Positions 7,941-16,924 of a DNA stretch of 64,000 bases are shown here, one piece after another; position 1 is the first letter of the stretch; every line of letters begins with the position of its first letter. The DNA comes from Lutimaribacter pacificus. Lineage in GTDB: Bacteria; Pseudomonadota; Alphaproteobacteria; Rhodobacterales; Rhodobacteraceae. Position numbers and translations under genes: made by a program. The notes under the pieces were generated by a model. It saw only the letters and a program-made list of their open reading frames with translations, was not told where the DNA came from and made no database searches. The stretch covers positions 1 to 64,000 of the forward strand of contig NZ_FQZZ01000014.1 in NCBI RefSeq assembly GCF_900142185.1, in the 5' to 3' direction.

Positions 7941-9339
7941 GCAGCACCTTTCCGGGGTTCATGATGCCGTTGGGATCGAGCGCCCGCTTGATCGCCCGCA
8001 TAGCCGCCAGCGCCACCTTGTCCTTGCGCCGCGCCATCGACGACAGTTTCCACTGGCCGATGCCATGTTCGGCCGAGAACGACCCGCCAAGGCGCAGCAC
8101 CTCGTCCTCGACCGCCTCGGTCACCGCGTCCTTGAGGGGTGCATCCTCGCGGCTCAGCCAGACGGCGTAATGCACGTTCCCGTCGCCCAGATGCGCCACA
8201 AGGATCGGTTCGGCCCCGGGATCGAGCGCCGCCAGCCGCGTGCCCATCCGGTCGAGGAACTCGGCCACCTTATCCAGCGGCACGGCGATATCGTTGTTCG
8301 ACACCGGCCTGCCCGCACCCAGGACGATCTCGGCGGCGGCCTCGCGCCGCTGCCACATCGCCTGCCGCTGCGCCTCGTTCTGCGCCACCACGGCATCCAG
8401 CAGCAGGCCCTTTTCGAACATGTCGGCCAGCGTCTGCTCCAGATGGGCGACGACGGGCACGCGGCCGTCCGGCCCCGGTTCGGAATCGCGCGGGGCGGTG
8501 GCGCCGACCTCGACCATGATGTTGATGTCGTGCATCGCGTCAAAGGGCGGGCGGTTGTCGGGGCTGAGCCGCAGATGCGCCTCGACATAATTGCGCGGCA
8601 TGTATTCGAACGCCTCGACCGCGCCGCCCGTGGCCTCTTGCAGACGGTTGAGAAGCTCCAGCGCCTGATCCAGCCCCGGCACCGCCACCATCGCCGTCGC
8701 ATAGGCGCGCGGTTTCGGCATCAGCTTGAGCACCGCGCCGGTGATGATCCCCAGCGTGCCCTCGGCGCCGATCAGCAGGTGTTTCAGGTTGTAGCCTGAA
8801 TTGTCCTTGTGCAGCTCGCTCATCAGGTTGGCAACCTCGCCATTCGGCAGAACCGCCTCGACCCCCAGGACCAGGTCGCGCGTATTGCCGTATCTCAGCA
8901 CGTTCGATCCGCCCGCATTGGTCGACAGAACCCCACCGATCATGGCCGATCCCCTGGCCCCGAAGGTCAGGGGAAAGATCAGCCCCCGATCCTCGACCGC
9001 CTTGTGCAGGTCGGACAGGACGACACCGGCCTCGACGATGGCGATGCGGGCATCGGCGCGGACATCGCGGATACGGTTCATCCGGTCCAGCGACAGCGCG
9101 ATGGCCCCGTTGGCCTGCGCCCCCCCGGCCAACCCGGTATTGCCGGAAACGGGCACGACCGGCGTGCCGGTGTCATTGGCCAGCAGGACGATGGCCGCGA
9201 CCTCGGCGATGCTGCCCGGACGCACGACGGCAATCGGGTCGGACGGGAAATAACCGGTCCATTCCTTCGCCCAGCGCGCACGGTCCGCGCCGGTCAACAC
9301 GTTGGCCGCGCCCACGATGGCCTGCAACTGTTCGATCAT
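7927..9339 (-). CDS. FAD-binding 2-hydroxyacid dehydrogenase (GlcD/D-lactate dehydrogenase family)
   Basis: A 470-residue flavoprotein of the GlcD/D-lactate/D-2-hydroxyglutarate dehydrogenase family, oxidising 2-hydroxyacids to 2-oxoacids. The PCMH-type FAD-binding domain covers about residues 30-215, with VVPVSGNTGLAGGA and TNAGGSNVLRYGN. The C-terminal FAD-oxidase domain carries the metal-binding HLGDGNVHYAVW and the ending SAEHGIGQWK. No iron-sulfur cysteines are present, so this is a stand-alone enzyme rather than a GlcDEF subunit. Substrate is uncertain. It is convergent with accA and divergent from the peroxidase gene. Confidence 0.9.
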   Translation of the reverse strand: MIEQLQAIVGAANVLTGADRARWAKEWTGYFPSDPIAVVRPGSIAEVAAIVLLANDTGTPVVPVSGNTGLAGGAQANGAIALSLDRMNRIRDVRADARIAIVEAGVVLSDLHKAVEDRGLIFPLTFGARGSAMIGGVLSTNAGGSNVLRYGNTRDLVLGVEAVLPNGEVANLMSELHKDNSGYNLKHLLIGAEGTLGIITGAVLKLMPKPRAYATAMVAVPGLDQALELLNRLQEATGGAVEAFEYMPRNYVEAHLRLSPDNRPPFDAMHDINIMVEVGATAPRDSEPGPDGRVPVVAHLEQTLADMFEKGLLLDAVVAQNEAQRQAMWQRREAAAEIVLGAGRPVSNNDIAVPLDKVAEFLDRMGTRLAALDPGAEPILVAHLGDGNVHYAVWLSREDAPLKDAVTEAVEDEVLRLGGSFSAEHGIGQWKLSSMARRKDKVALAAMRAIKRALDPNGIMNPGKVLPPAN

Positions 9340-9473
9340 GCTGTCCTCCCCTGCTGCGGCGCATGGTTGCGCGCGCCGACCGGCTTGGCAAGGGCATCGC
9401 GGGAAGGTGGAAATGCCGATCCGGGGGCTTACCTTTCCCGAATACCTTTGCGCATTGAAAAGGAGGCGCCGCC

Positions 9474-10031
9474 GTGATCGCCGTTCTGAAAAGATCGTAT
9501 TCCCAATTGATGCTGGCCTGCCTCGCGCTGGCGGCCCTGATCGTGCTGTCGCCCGTGGCGCGGGCCGCCGATTTCAGCTTTGACTCGATCGACGGTGGCC
9601 AGATCGACCTTGCCGACTGGCGCGGCAAGCCGGTGCTGGTGGTCAACACCGCCTCGCGCTGCGGGTTCACACCGCAATACGACGCACTGCAGGAACTGCA
9701 CGACCGGTACGGGGCGCAAGGCCTGTTGGTTCTGGCGGTGCCCTCCAACGATTTCCGGCAAGAGCTGGCAAGCGAGGCCGAGGTCAAGGAATTCTGCGAC
9801 GTGAATTTCAACCTGACCCTGCCGATGACAACGATCACCCACGTTACGGGCGCCGTCGCGCATCCGTTTTACAAATGGGTGCGGGAGACAGCGGGCTTTA
9901 CCCCCGGCTGGAATTTCAACAAGATCCTGATCGGCCCGGACGGCACCGTTCTGGAAACCTGGGGATCGCCGGTGCGCCCGACCTCGGGCAAGGTCGTCAG
10001 CCGGATCGAGGGGCTGTTGCCCAAGGGCTGA
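9474..10031 (+). CDS. Exported glutathione peroxidase family protein
   Basis: A 185-residue thiol peroxidase of the glutathione peroxidase family. Residues about 1-31 form an N-terminal hydrophobic segment ending ARAA, so the enzyme is probably periplasmic or membrane anchored, which is unusual for this mostly cytoplasmic family. The active-site block NTASRCGFTPQYDALQEL has cysteine in place of selenocysteine, and the WNFNKILIGPDG signature follows. A GTG start at 9474 is preceded by AAGGAGG at a good distance and includes the signal. Its stop abuts the stop of the convergent CoA-transferase gene. Confidence 0.9.
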   Translation: MIAVLKRSYSQLMLACLALAALIVLSPVARAADFSFDSIDGGQIDLADWRGKPVLVVNTASRCGFTPQYDALQELHDRYGAQGLLVLAVPSNDFRQELASEAEVKEFCDVNFNLTLPMTTITHVTGAVAHPFYKWVRETAGFTPGWNFNKILIGPDGTVLETWGSPVRPTSGKVVSRIEGLLPKG

Positions 10032-10037
10032 TCAGCC
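10026..10037. other. Convergent stop codons in a 12-bp palindrome
   Basis: GGCTGATCAGCC contains the TGA of the peroxidase gene and the reverse-strand TGA of the CoA-transferase with no base between them. TGATCA joins the alkB2 and ubiV stops at 18065-18070 in the same way. The palindrome is too short to be called a terminator. Confidence 0.4.
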
Positions 10038-11144
10038 GTCCTCGTTCAGCTTGGGCGAGGGTCGGTCCAGCGCCAGTTCCGCACCCGAGAACCGGAACGG
10101 TGCGCGCACGCCCGGCACGCCATCCAGTTCGATCTGCATTTCGCGCGCCTGCACATGCGGGTCGGCGAACACCTCGGACATGTCGTTGATGGGACCGGCG
10201 GGAATGCCCTGATCCTCGCAGCCTTTCAACAGGTCGGCCTTGGACCATTTCCGCGTCTCGCCCATCAGCAACTCGATCATCTCGGGCCGGTTCGCCACGC
10301 GGTCGGCGTTCTTCAGGAATTTCGGGTCTTCGGCCATCCAGTCGAGCCCCAGCAACCTGCACAGGCGCTGGTATTGCCCATCGTTGCCGGTGGCGATTAT
10401 GATGAACCCATCGGCGCAGTCGAACACCTGATAGGGCGTCAGGTTAGGGTGGAAATTCCCGGTCCGGCCCGGCGGCGTGCCGGTGGCCAGGTAATTCATC
10501 GCCTGGTTGGCCATTGCCGACACCGCGCAATCCAGCAGCGCCATATCGACATGCTGACCCTTGCCGGTGCTCTGCCGCTGGTGCAGCGCAGCGAGAATCC
10601 CGGCAACGGAATAAAGCCCGGTGAACAGGTCGGTGATCGCCACGCCCGCGCGCTGCGGCTGGCCATCCGGGTCACCGGTGATCGACATGAAGCCCGACAT
10701 GCCCTGGATGATGTAATCGTACCCAGCGCGATGCGCATAGGGCCCGGTCTGCCCGAAGCCGGTGATCGAGCAATAGATCAGGCCGGGATTGATCGCCGAC
10801 AGGCTGTCGTAATCCAGCCCGTATTTGGCAAGGCCGCCGACCTTGAAATTCTCGATCAGGATATCGGCATCGCGCACCAGATCGCGCACCCGTTCCTGCC
10901 CCTCGGGCGTGCGGAAATCGACGGTGACGGATTTCTTGCCGCGGTTGCAGCTGTGGAAATAGGCGGCAGACCTGTCCTCGCCCCGCTCGATGAAGGGCGG
11001 GCCCCACTGGCGCGTGTCGTCGCCATCCGGCGCCTCGACCTTGATCACCTCGGCGCCAAGGTCCGACAGCGTCTGGCCGGCCCAGGGGCCGGCCAGGATG
11101 CGCGCGAGTTCGACGACTTTCAGCCCTTCAAGCGGCGCAGCCAT
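10032..11144 (-). CDS. Family III CoA-transferase (CaiB/BaiF)
   Basis: A 370-residue family III CoA-transferase, moving coenzyme A between carboxylic acids. The N-terminal LEGLKVVELARILAGPWAGQ and LGAEVIKVEAPDGDD are typical; the aspartate in the DMALLDCAVSAMANQ region fits the catalytic position of the family. Length is slightly below the usual 390-410. The ATG at 11144 overlaps the stop of the DsbA-like gene by one base (TGATG), so the two are probably translated in turn; a GTG one codon earlier is possible. The acid substrate is not evident. Confidence 0.9.
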   Translation of the reverse strand: MAAPLEGLKVVELARILAGPWAGQTLSDLGAEVIKVEAPDGDDTRQWGPPFIERGEDRSAAYFHSCNRGKKSVTVDFRTPEGQERVRDLVRDADILIENFKVGGLAKYGLDYDSLSAINPGLIYCSITGFGQTGPYAHRAGYDYIIQGMSGFMSITGDPDGQPQRAGVAITDLFTGLYSVAGILAALHQRQSTGKGQHVDMALLDCAVSAMANQAMNYLATGTPPGRTGNFHPNLTPYQVFDCADGFIIIATGNDGQYQRLCRLLGLDWMAEDPKFLKNADRVANRPEMIELLMGETRKWSKADLLKGCEDQGIPAGPINDMSEVFADPHVQAREMQIELDGVPGVRAPFRFSGAELALDRPSPKLNEDG

Positions 11145-11809
11145 CACTCACCCAGTTGTTCGTCGATGATCGCCTTGAGATCGTTCCACGACATGTTCGA
11201 ATGCTTTTCGCCGTTGATCACCAGCGACGGGGTGGACTCGATCTGATCGGCCTCGGCGTTCTGCTGGAACCATGCCACCAGCGCCTGCGCCTTTTCCGCA
11301 TCGCTCAGGCAGGTATCGAGCTGCTCGTCCGACAGGCCGGCAACGCGGCCGATCTTGCGCAGGTTCTCGGCGATCGCGGCGGGCTGGCCGTCGCCGATCC
11401 AGTCGCGCTGCTGCTTGTACAGCATGTCGGTGATGCCGAAGAAGCGGTCGGGCTCACATCGTGCCACCATCGAGGCCCAGAGGCCCGGACGGTCGAAATA
11501 GACATCACGATAGATGAACCGCACCTTGCCGGTATCCACATACTCCGATTTCAGCCTGGCCCCCGGCCCGACATGGAAGGATGCGCAATGCGGGCAGGTG
11601 AACGAGGCGTATTCGATCACCGTAACCGGCGCGTCCTCGGGGCCCATGGCCATCTCGACGATACCGGATATATCGACATCGCCCGCCTGTTGGGCATTCG
11701 CAGCCCCAAGGTCAGGCACGTCGCCACCCCGGCCACCGAATGACACCATCCCGGCGCCCGAGGCCAGAACAAGCGCCCCGGCCCCGATCATCAGAGTTCT
11801 GCGATCCAT
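11144..11809 (-). CDS. DsbA-family thiol:disulfide oxidoreductase
   Basis: A 221-residue exported thioredoxin-fold protein of the DsbA/BdbD type. The N-terminus MDRRTLMIGAGALVLAS looks like a Sec or twin-arginine-like signal. The active site CPHC lies in EYASFTCPHCASFH, as in disulfide-forming enzymes, and the cis-proline loop is in STPSLVINGEKHSN. It should act in the periplasm on cysteines of exported proteins. Its start codon follows the stop of the DciA-like gene with no gap, and it overlaps the CoA-transferase gene by one base. Confidence 0.93.
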   Translation of the reverse strand: MDRRTLMIGAGALVLASGAGMVSFGGRGGDVPDLGAANAQQAGDVDISGIVEMAMGPEDAPVTVIEYASFTCPHCASFHVGPGARLKSEYVDTGKVRFIYRDVYFDRPGLWASMVARCEPDRFFGITDMLYKQQRDWIGDGQPAAIAENLRKIGRVAGLSDEQLDTCLSDAEKAQALVAWFQQNAEADQIESTPSLVINGEKHSNMSWNDLKAIIDEQLGE

Positions 11810-12331
11810 CTAGTGATCCCCTTTCGTTTGCCTGGCCTTGGATAGAACGTTGCGGGCCAGAACTTCAAGCGCGTCGCGCAGGCTGTTGTCGTGAACGTCC
11901 CCGGCGACCTGTGCGGCGGCCTGCATCACCTGCGGGTCGGGCGGCACTGCGCGGGGCGTTGGCGCGGGTCGGAACACCGCCTGCCCCTCGGCAAACCCGA
12001 CCGGCGCGGTCTGGGTGATGCGCAGCCGCGCAATGGCGTTGTAGCCATAGACGGCATTCACCTTTTCGCGCAGCTTTTCCTTCTGCATCTCCAGCATCGT
12101 CGCCTGCGCACCTGTGGTCAGGATCGTCAGCGTTGCGCCCAGCCCCTGACGGCCGTATTTCACGTCGACCGGGCGGGCGATGCGGGCGATATCCTCGCCC
12201 ACGACCTCTTCCCAATGGGTCAGAAGACGGGTAACGGCAAAACCGCGCCCCTCGCTTGCCTGCCTTATGCGCTTTTGCAAAAGGCTGGAGGTGCGGGCAA
12301 ATCCGCGCGTGCTGCCTGTGTGTCGCGTCAT
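11810..12331 (-). CDS. DUF721/DciA-like protein
   Basis: A 173-residue DUF721 family protein. Relatives in other bacteria include DciA, which helps load the replicative helicase. The domain fills about residues 10-100, with LLTHWEEVVGEDIARIARP and LTILTTGAQATMLEMQKEKL. The C-terminal tail is low complexity and proline/alanine rich. The ATG at 12331 was preferred to that at 12340 because AAGGA lies eight bases before it. It is the first gene of a minus-strand run with the DsbA-like and CoA-transferase genes and is divergent from mutY, an arrangement common in Rhodobacterales. Confidence 0.85.
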   Translation of the reverse strand: MTRHTGSTRGFARTSSLLQKRIRQASEGRGFAVTRLLTHWEEVVGEDIARIARPVDVKYGRQGLGATLTILTTGAQATMLEMQKEKLREKVNAVYGYNAIARLRITQTAPVGFAEGQAVFRPAPTPRAVPPDPQVMQAAAQVAGDVHDNSLRDALEVLARNVLSKARQTKGDH

Positions 12332-12413
12332 CGCTTGCATCCTTGCGTTCCGGCCTATTCTAGGGATTGGTACGGCACGTGCCAGCAAAACCGGCGACAC
12401 GGGAGAATAAACA

Positions 12414-13508
12414 TTGCGTGACCTGCCACAGGCCAAAGAGATCCTGGCGTGGTATGACCGGCACGCCCGCGACATGCCGTGGCGTGTGTCGCCGGCGGAT
12501 CGCCGCGCGGGAAAGCGGCCCGATCCCTATGCCGTGTGGCTGTCCGAGGTGATGCTGCAGCAGACCACCGTCGCCGCCGTGCGCGGGTATTTCCATCGCT
12601 TTACCCTGCGCTGGCCCACGGTGGCCGACCTTGCCGCGGCCGAGGACACGCAGGTGATGGCCGAATGGGCAGGGCTGGGATATTACGCCCGCGCCCGCAA
12701 CCTGCTGAAATGCGCGCGAACGGTGGTTGAGGAGTATGACGGCCGTTTTCCCGACAGCGCCGAGGCGTTGAAGGATCTGCCCGGCATCGGCCCCTACACG
12801 GCGGCGGCCATCGCCGCCATCGCCTTCGACCGGCCCGAAACCGTGGTCGACGGAAACGTGGAGCGCGTCATGGCGCGGCTGTTCGACGTGGTGACACCGC
12901 TGCCCACCGCCAAGCCGGAACTGACCATGCTGGCCGAGGATCTGACGCCGCTGGAGCGCCCCGGCGACTATGCGCAGGCGGTGATGGATCTGGGCGCCAC
13001 GATCTGCACGCCGCGCAACCCGGCCTGCGGCATCTGCCCTTGGCGTACCCCCTGCATGGCGCGGGCCGCCGGCACCGCGCCCGACCTGCCGCGCAAGCTG
13101 CCGAAAAAGGCCAGGCCGGTGCGTGTCGGCTATGCCTATGTCGGGCGCCGCGCCGATGGCGCCTGGCTGCTGGAGCGCCGCCCCGACAGCGGCCTTCTGG
13201 GCGGGATGTTGGGCTGGCCCGGCAGCGAATGGGCCGAGGTGCAGCCCGACCGCGCCCCGCCACTGGCCGCCGACTGGCAGATGCTGGGCGAAGAGGCACG
13301 CCACACCTTCACCCATTTCCATTTGCGGCTTAAAGTCCTGATCGCCGACCTGCCCGTTGACGCAACGCCGGATCGCGGGCACTTCGTCGACAGGCATGAA
13401 TTTCGCCCGTCGGACCTGCCCACGGCGATGCGCAAGGTGTTCGACCTTGCCCGCAGCGCCTTTGCGGTCGAAAGCGCGGGCGCGGGCAAGGACACCGGCC
13501 ATGGCTGA
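12414..13508 (+). CDS. mutY: A/G-specific adenine glycosylase MutY
   Basis: A 364-residue MutY that removes adenine mispaired with 8-oxoguanine. The catalytic N-terminal domain carries VMLQQTTVAAV, the helix-hairpin-helix LPGIGPYTAAAIAAIAF with the following catalytic aspartate region, and the iron-sulfur cysteines C-x6-C-x2-C-x5-C in CTPRNPACGICPWRTPC. A NUDIX-like recognition domain follows from about residue 235. The start is a TTG with GGGAG upstream. The last eight bases overlap the start of alkB1, so the two may be translationally coupled. Confidence 0.96.
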   Translation: MRDLPQAKEILAWYDRHARDMPWRVSPADRRAGKRPDPYAVWLSEVMLQQTTVAAVRGYFHRFTLRWPTVADLAAAEDTQVMAEWAGLGYYARARNLLKCARTVVEEYDGRFPDSAEALKDLPGIGPYTAAAIAAIAFDRPETVVDGNVERVMARLFDVVTPLPTAKPELTMLAEDLTPLERPGDYAQAVMDLGATICTPRNPACGICPWRTPCMARAAGTAPDLPRKLPKKARPVRVGYAYVGRRADGAWLLERRPDSGLLGGMLGWPGSEWAEVQPDRAPPLAADWQMLGEEARHTFTHFHLRLKVLIADLPVDATPDRGHFVDRHEFRPSDLPTAMRKVFDLARSAFAVESAGAGKDTGHG

Positions 13509-14658
13509 GAATTACGTTCAAATCCCCGGCGACCGCGCCGCGCAACTGCGTGACGCGCTGCCCTTCTGGATGAGCCTGCTGCTGATCCCGATCGCCTGGC
13601 TGGGGGCGGTCAAGGGCGGCTGGACCGTCCTCCTGCTGCCCGTGATGACGTGGTATTTCTTTTCGCTGCTCGACGCGATCCTGGGCCTGAACACCGCCAA
13701 TGCCGACCCGCAGACCGACGACTCGCGCCTGACATGGTATCGCGCGATCACGCTGATCTGGCCATTCGCACAGTTTGTCACGCTGTTCGGCATTCTGTGG
13801 TATGTCACCGGGCCGGGCGATGCGCATCTGAACCCTCTGGAAACCATCGTCCTGTTCTTCGGCATGGGCGTGGTCACCGGCACGGTCGGCATCAACTACA
13901 GCCACGAGCTGATGCACCAGAAGAACGTCACCGAACGCTGGCTCGGCGATATCCTGCTGTCGATGGTGCTGTATTCGCATTTCCGGTCCGAGCATCTGCA
14001 GGTGCACCACATTCATGTCGGCACCCCGCGCGACACCGTGACCGCCCGCTACAACGAAGGGTTCCATCGCTTCTTTCCCCGCGTCCTGAGGGACTCGCTG
14101 CTGTCGGCCTTCAGGGCCGAGAAGGCCATGTTGGCCCGCCGCGACGAGCCGTGGACCAGTCCGAGAAACCCGTTCTGGCGCTACTGGGCACTGCAGGGCG
14201 CGATGCTGGCGCTGGCGCTGATCCTTGGCGGATGGGAGGGGCTGGCGCTGTTCGTCTGGCAGGCCTTCGTCGCAATCTGGCAGCTTGAGCTGGTGAACTA
14301 TGTCGAACATTACGGTCTGACCCGGAAACACCTGGGCGACGGCAAGTATGAACATGTCAAACCCCATCACAGCTGGAACGCTGCGCACAAGGCGTCGAAC
14401 TGGTTGCTGATCAACCTGCAGCGCCATTCCGACCACCACTACAAACCCGACCGGCGCTTTCCGCTGCTGCAGAACTATACGCAGGCGGATGCCCCGCAAC
14501 TGCCCTATGGCTATCCGATCATGACGATGGCGGCGATGGTCCCGCCGCTCTGGCGGCGCTATATGAACCCACGTGTGCGGCACTGGCGCGAGATGTATTA
14601 CCCCGAAATCACCGACTGGGCGCCCTATAACAAGGCACGAACCCCGACACCGCGCTGA
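13501..14658 (+). CDS. alkB1: Alkane 1-monooxygenase (AlkB family), copy 1
   Basis: A 385-residue integral-membrane di-iron hydroxylase that oxidises terminal methyl groups of medium-chain alkanes, taking electrons from rubredoxin. The histidine boxes are visible: HELMHQKN, EHLQVHHIHVGTPRDT, NYVEHYGLTRKHLG and LQRHSDHHYKP. About six hydrophobic segments surround them. The ATG at 13501 is inside the mutY 3' end. No rubredoxin domain is fused and no rubredoxin gene is nearby. It is convergent with the Crp/Fnr-type regulator. The related alkB2 lies 2.3 kb away; alkane rather than xylene or fatty-acid substrate is inferred from family. Confidence 0.93.
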   Translation: MAENYVQIPGDRAAQLRDALPFWMSLLLIPIAWLGAVKGGWTVLLLPVMTWYFFSLLDAILGLNTANADPQTDDSRLTWYRAITLIWPFAQFVTLFGILWYVTGPGDAHLNPLETIVLFFGMGVVTGTVGINYSHELMHQKNVTERWLGDILLSMVLYSHFRSEHLQVHHIHVGTPRDTVTARYNEGFHRFFPRVLRDSLLSAFRAEKAMLARRDEPWTSPRNPFWRYWALQGAMLALALILGGWEGLALFVWQAFVAIWQLELVNYVEHYGLTRKHLGDGKYEHVKPHHSWNAAHKASNWLLINLQRHSDHHYKPDRRFPLLQNYTQADAPQLPYGYPIMTMAAMVPPLWRRYMNPRVRHWREMYYPEITDWAPYNKARTPTPR

Positions 14659-14662
14659 CCTT

Positions 14663-15370
14663 TCAACCGATGGCGCGGTTGCGCATCCCGGGGTGCCGCA
14701 TCCAGACCTCGCGGCAGGCGAAGTGAAAACTGCCGTCGTCTTCGAGCCGCCGGATCAGCCGCGAGACGGTTTCGCGTTGCACCCCGACAAGGTCGGCAAG
14801 GTCCGCGCGCGACAGCGGCAGGTGCATCCGCAGGTATCCGTCTTCCTGCGTGCCGTGCCGCTCCATCAACTCGGTCAGCAGGGTGGCAAGCCGGGCCTTG
14901 TTCGAACGTCCCATCGTCGCCACGATCCGTTCGCGCGCCGCGTCAAGCTCATCGACCGCGCGGCCGGCTAGGCGGGCCAGAACCGGCGGGCTGGCGTGAA
15001 CGACCCGCTCGGCATCGTGCCGCGCCACCGTGCAGACCCGCGAGGGCAGCAGCGCGCGGGCTTCGGTGCGGTGCACGCCGTCACCCAGAAAAGACCGAAA
15101 GCCGATAACGTCGCCGCGATAGGCCAGCCTCAGCAGGGAGGACGTGCCGTCGTCACGGTGGGTGCGCAGTGCGATCAGGCCGCCGGACAGGCAATAGACC
15201 CCGCGATTTTCGCTGCCTTCGGCAAAAAGCACATCGCCCGGCTGAAGGTCGCGCCGGGTGAAGCCGCGGTTCAGGATCGCCACCGATCCGGCGCCCGCAG
15301 GCTCCCAGACGCTGGTCCGGTACATCGGGCACTGGCTGCAGGGATGTGGTGTGGCATCGGCGGGTTTCAT
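14663..15370 (-). CDS. Crp/Fnr-family transcriptional regulator with incomplete Fnr cysteines
   Basis: A 235-residue Crp/Fnr regulator: cyclic-nucleotide-binding-like beta roll at about residues 35-130, dimer helix, then a winged helix with VGVQRETVSRLIRRL. The recognition helix has the E-T-x-S-R pattern of Fnr-type proteins, predicting TTGA half-sites. The N-terminus begins like Fnr with PCSQCPMYRTSVW, but only the first two cysteines of the C-x2-C-x5-C cluster remain; one more cysteine occurs in VYCLSGG. A standard [4Fe-4S] sensor is therefore doubtful. The ATG at 15370 has AAGGA upstream. It is divergent from the P450 gene across an Fnr-like box. Confidence 0.88.
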   Translation of the reverse strand: MKPADATPHPCSQCPMYRTSVWEPAGAGSVAILNRGFTRRDLQPGDVLFAEGSENRGVYCLSGGLIALRTHRDDGTSSLLRLAYRGDVIGFRSFLGDGVHRTEARALLPSRVCTVARHDAERVVHASPPVLARLAGRAVDELDAARERIVATMGRSNKARLATLLTELMERHGTQEDGYLRMHLPLSRADLADLVGVQRETVSRLIRRLEDDGSFHFACREVWMRHPGMRNRAIG

Positions 15371-15443
15371 GTGTCGTCGTCCTTGCGTCCGGGGCAGTTT
15401 CACGCGCGGTCCCGGGGCGCGCAAGCGCAAACGGGGTGGCATT

Positions 15444-15457
15444 GTGACGCTCGTCAA
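15444..15457. promoter_or_regulatory. Fnr-like box between regulator and P450 genes
   Basis: The site reads GTGACGCTCGTCAA, holding TGACG-N2-CGTCA, one base off the TTGACGATCGTCAA core found upstream of ubiT. Its centre is about 80 bp from the regulator start and 68 bp from the P450 start, so it could serve either promoter. Autoregulation is inference. Confidence 0.5.
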
Positions 15458-15518
15458 AGACAAGGGGGCGGGCCTTGGGTTAACTCGCCGCGATTGAACG
15501 ATTGCGCGGGTACGAGTC

Positions 15519-16922
15519 ATGCCGCAACCAAGCCGGATAATGCCCCCCAAACCGCCGTCGAGGCCGGGGAAGGTCAGCCTGTGGCGCTATGCCCGGATGT
15601 TCCGGCAGGACATCCTGTCGGCGCAGCCTGAGCGGCTTTACCGTGCCTGGATGGCGGCATTCCGCACGCCGTTCTTCCGCTCTTACATGTGCAACGACCC
15701 GGCGCTTGTCAGCCTGGTGCTGAAGGAACGGCCCGACGATTTTCCCAAATCCGACAGGGTGCGCAGGGGGCTTGCGCCGCTTCTGGGTAACTCGGTCTTC
15801 GTCACCAACGGCGAGACCTGGAAACGGCAGCGCCGGATCATCGACCCGGCCTTCGCCGGGGGGCGCCTGCGCGACACCTTTCCCGCGATGTGGGACGCGG
15901 GCGTTGCCGCCGTGGAGAGGCTGGCGCCGCGCGCCGACGGACGCCCCATCGAGATCGAGGCCGAAACGAGCGAGGCGGCGGCCGACGTGATCTTTCGCAC
16001 GCTGTTCTCGATCCCGATCGAGCACGAGCTGGCGACCGGCGTGTTCGAGGTGTTCAAGGCGCACCAGCGCACCAGCCCGGTGGCCAATCTCGGCGCGCTG
16101 CTGCCGAAATGGTTTCCGCGTTTTCACAACTGTGAAACGATACGCACCGCGCGCGAAATCCGCGCGCTCATAACCCGGCTGACCGCCGAACGGATGGACG
16201 CGATCGGGGCCGGCACCGCCCCCGACGACCTTGCCACCAAGATCATGACGACCGCCGATCCCGTGACCGGCCATCGCTTCGACACCGACGAAATGGTCGA
16301 CCAGGTGGCGATCTTTTTCCTTGCCGGGCACGAGACATCGGCCAGCGCCCTGGCCTGGTCGCTCTACCTGCTGGCCATGCATCCCGACTGGCAGGAACGT
16401 GTGGCGGCCGAGGCGCGCGCGGTGATGGACCCCGGCAAGATCTACTTTTCGGCGCTGAAGAAACTCACCCTGTCGCGCGACGTATTCCGCGAAGCGATGC
16501 GGCTTTACCCGCCGGTGCCGATGATGGTGCGCGAGGCCACCCGGTGCGAACATTTCCGCGACCGCGACGTGCCCAGGGGCAGCCAGATCGTGCTGAGCCC
16601 GTGGCACCTGCACCGCCACGAACGTATCTGGGACAACCCCGACGGGTTCGACCCGGCACGCTGGCAGACCGAGAACGGCAAGGACGGGTTGCGGCGTGCC
16701 TATATGCCGTTCTCGGCCGGGCAGCGCGTCTGCACCGGGTCGGCCTTTGCCATGGCGGAGGGGCCGCTGATCCTGTCGCTTCTGGTGCGCGCCTACCGCT
16801 TCGGATGCGTGCCCGACCGCCCCGCCATGCCGGTGGCCCATCTGACGGTGCGCGGGCGCGACGGGATCTGGCTGACCCTTACGCCGCGCGACACCCCTTT
16901 GACACAGGAGACCCAAACGTGA
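15519..16922 (+). CDS. Cytochrome P450
   Basis: A 467-residue soluble P450. The oxygen-binding I-helix reads LAGHETSASALAW, the ExxR of the K-helix is in FREAMRLYPPVP, and the heme loop is PFSAGQRVCTGSAFA with the cysteine ligand. Length fits bacterial long-chain P450s. Two substitutions are seen: the heme loop has FSAGQRVCTG in place of the usual FGxGxRxCxG. It lies two bases before alkB2, with GGAG between, so P450 and alkB2 form an operon, and its neighbours suggest an alkane or fatty-acid substrate. Redox partner genes are not present nearby. Confidence 0.93.
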   Translation: MPQPSRIMPPKPPSRPGKVSLWRYARMFRQDILSAQPERLYRAWMAAFRTPFFRSYMCNDPALVSLVLKERPDDFPKSDRVRRGLAPLLGNSVFVTNGETWKRQRRIIDPAFAGGRLRDTFPAMWDAGVAAVERLAPRADGRPIEIEAETSEAAADVIFRTLFSIPIEHELATGVFEVFKAHQRTSPVANLGALLPKWFPRFHNCETIRTAREIRALITRLTAERMDAIGAGTAPDDLATKIMTTADPVTGHRFDTDEMVDQVAIFFLAGHETSASALAWSLYLLAMHPDWQERVAAEARAVMDPGKIYFSALKKLTLSRDVFREAMRLYPPVPMMVREATRCEHFRDRDVPRGSQIVLSPWHLHRHERIWDNPDGFDPARWQTENGKDGLRRAYMPFSAGQRVCTGSAFAMAEGPLILSLLVRAYRFGCVPDRPAMPVAHLTVRGRDGIWLTLTPRDTPLTQETQT

Positions 16923-16924
16923 CG

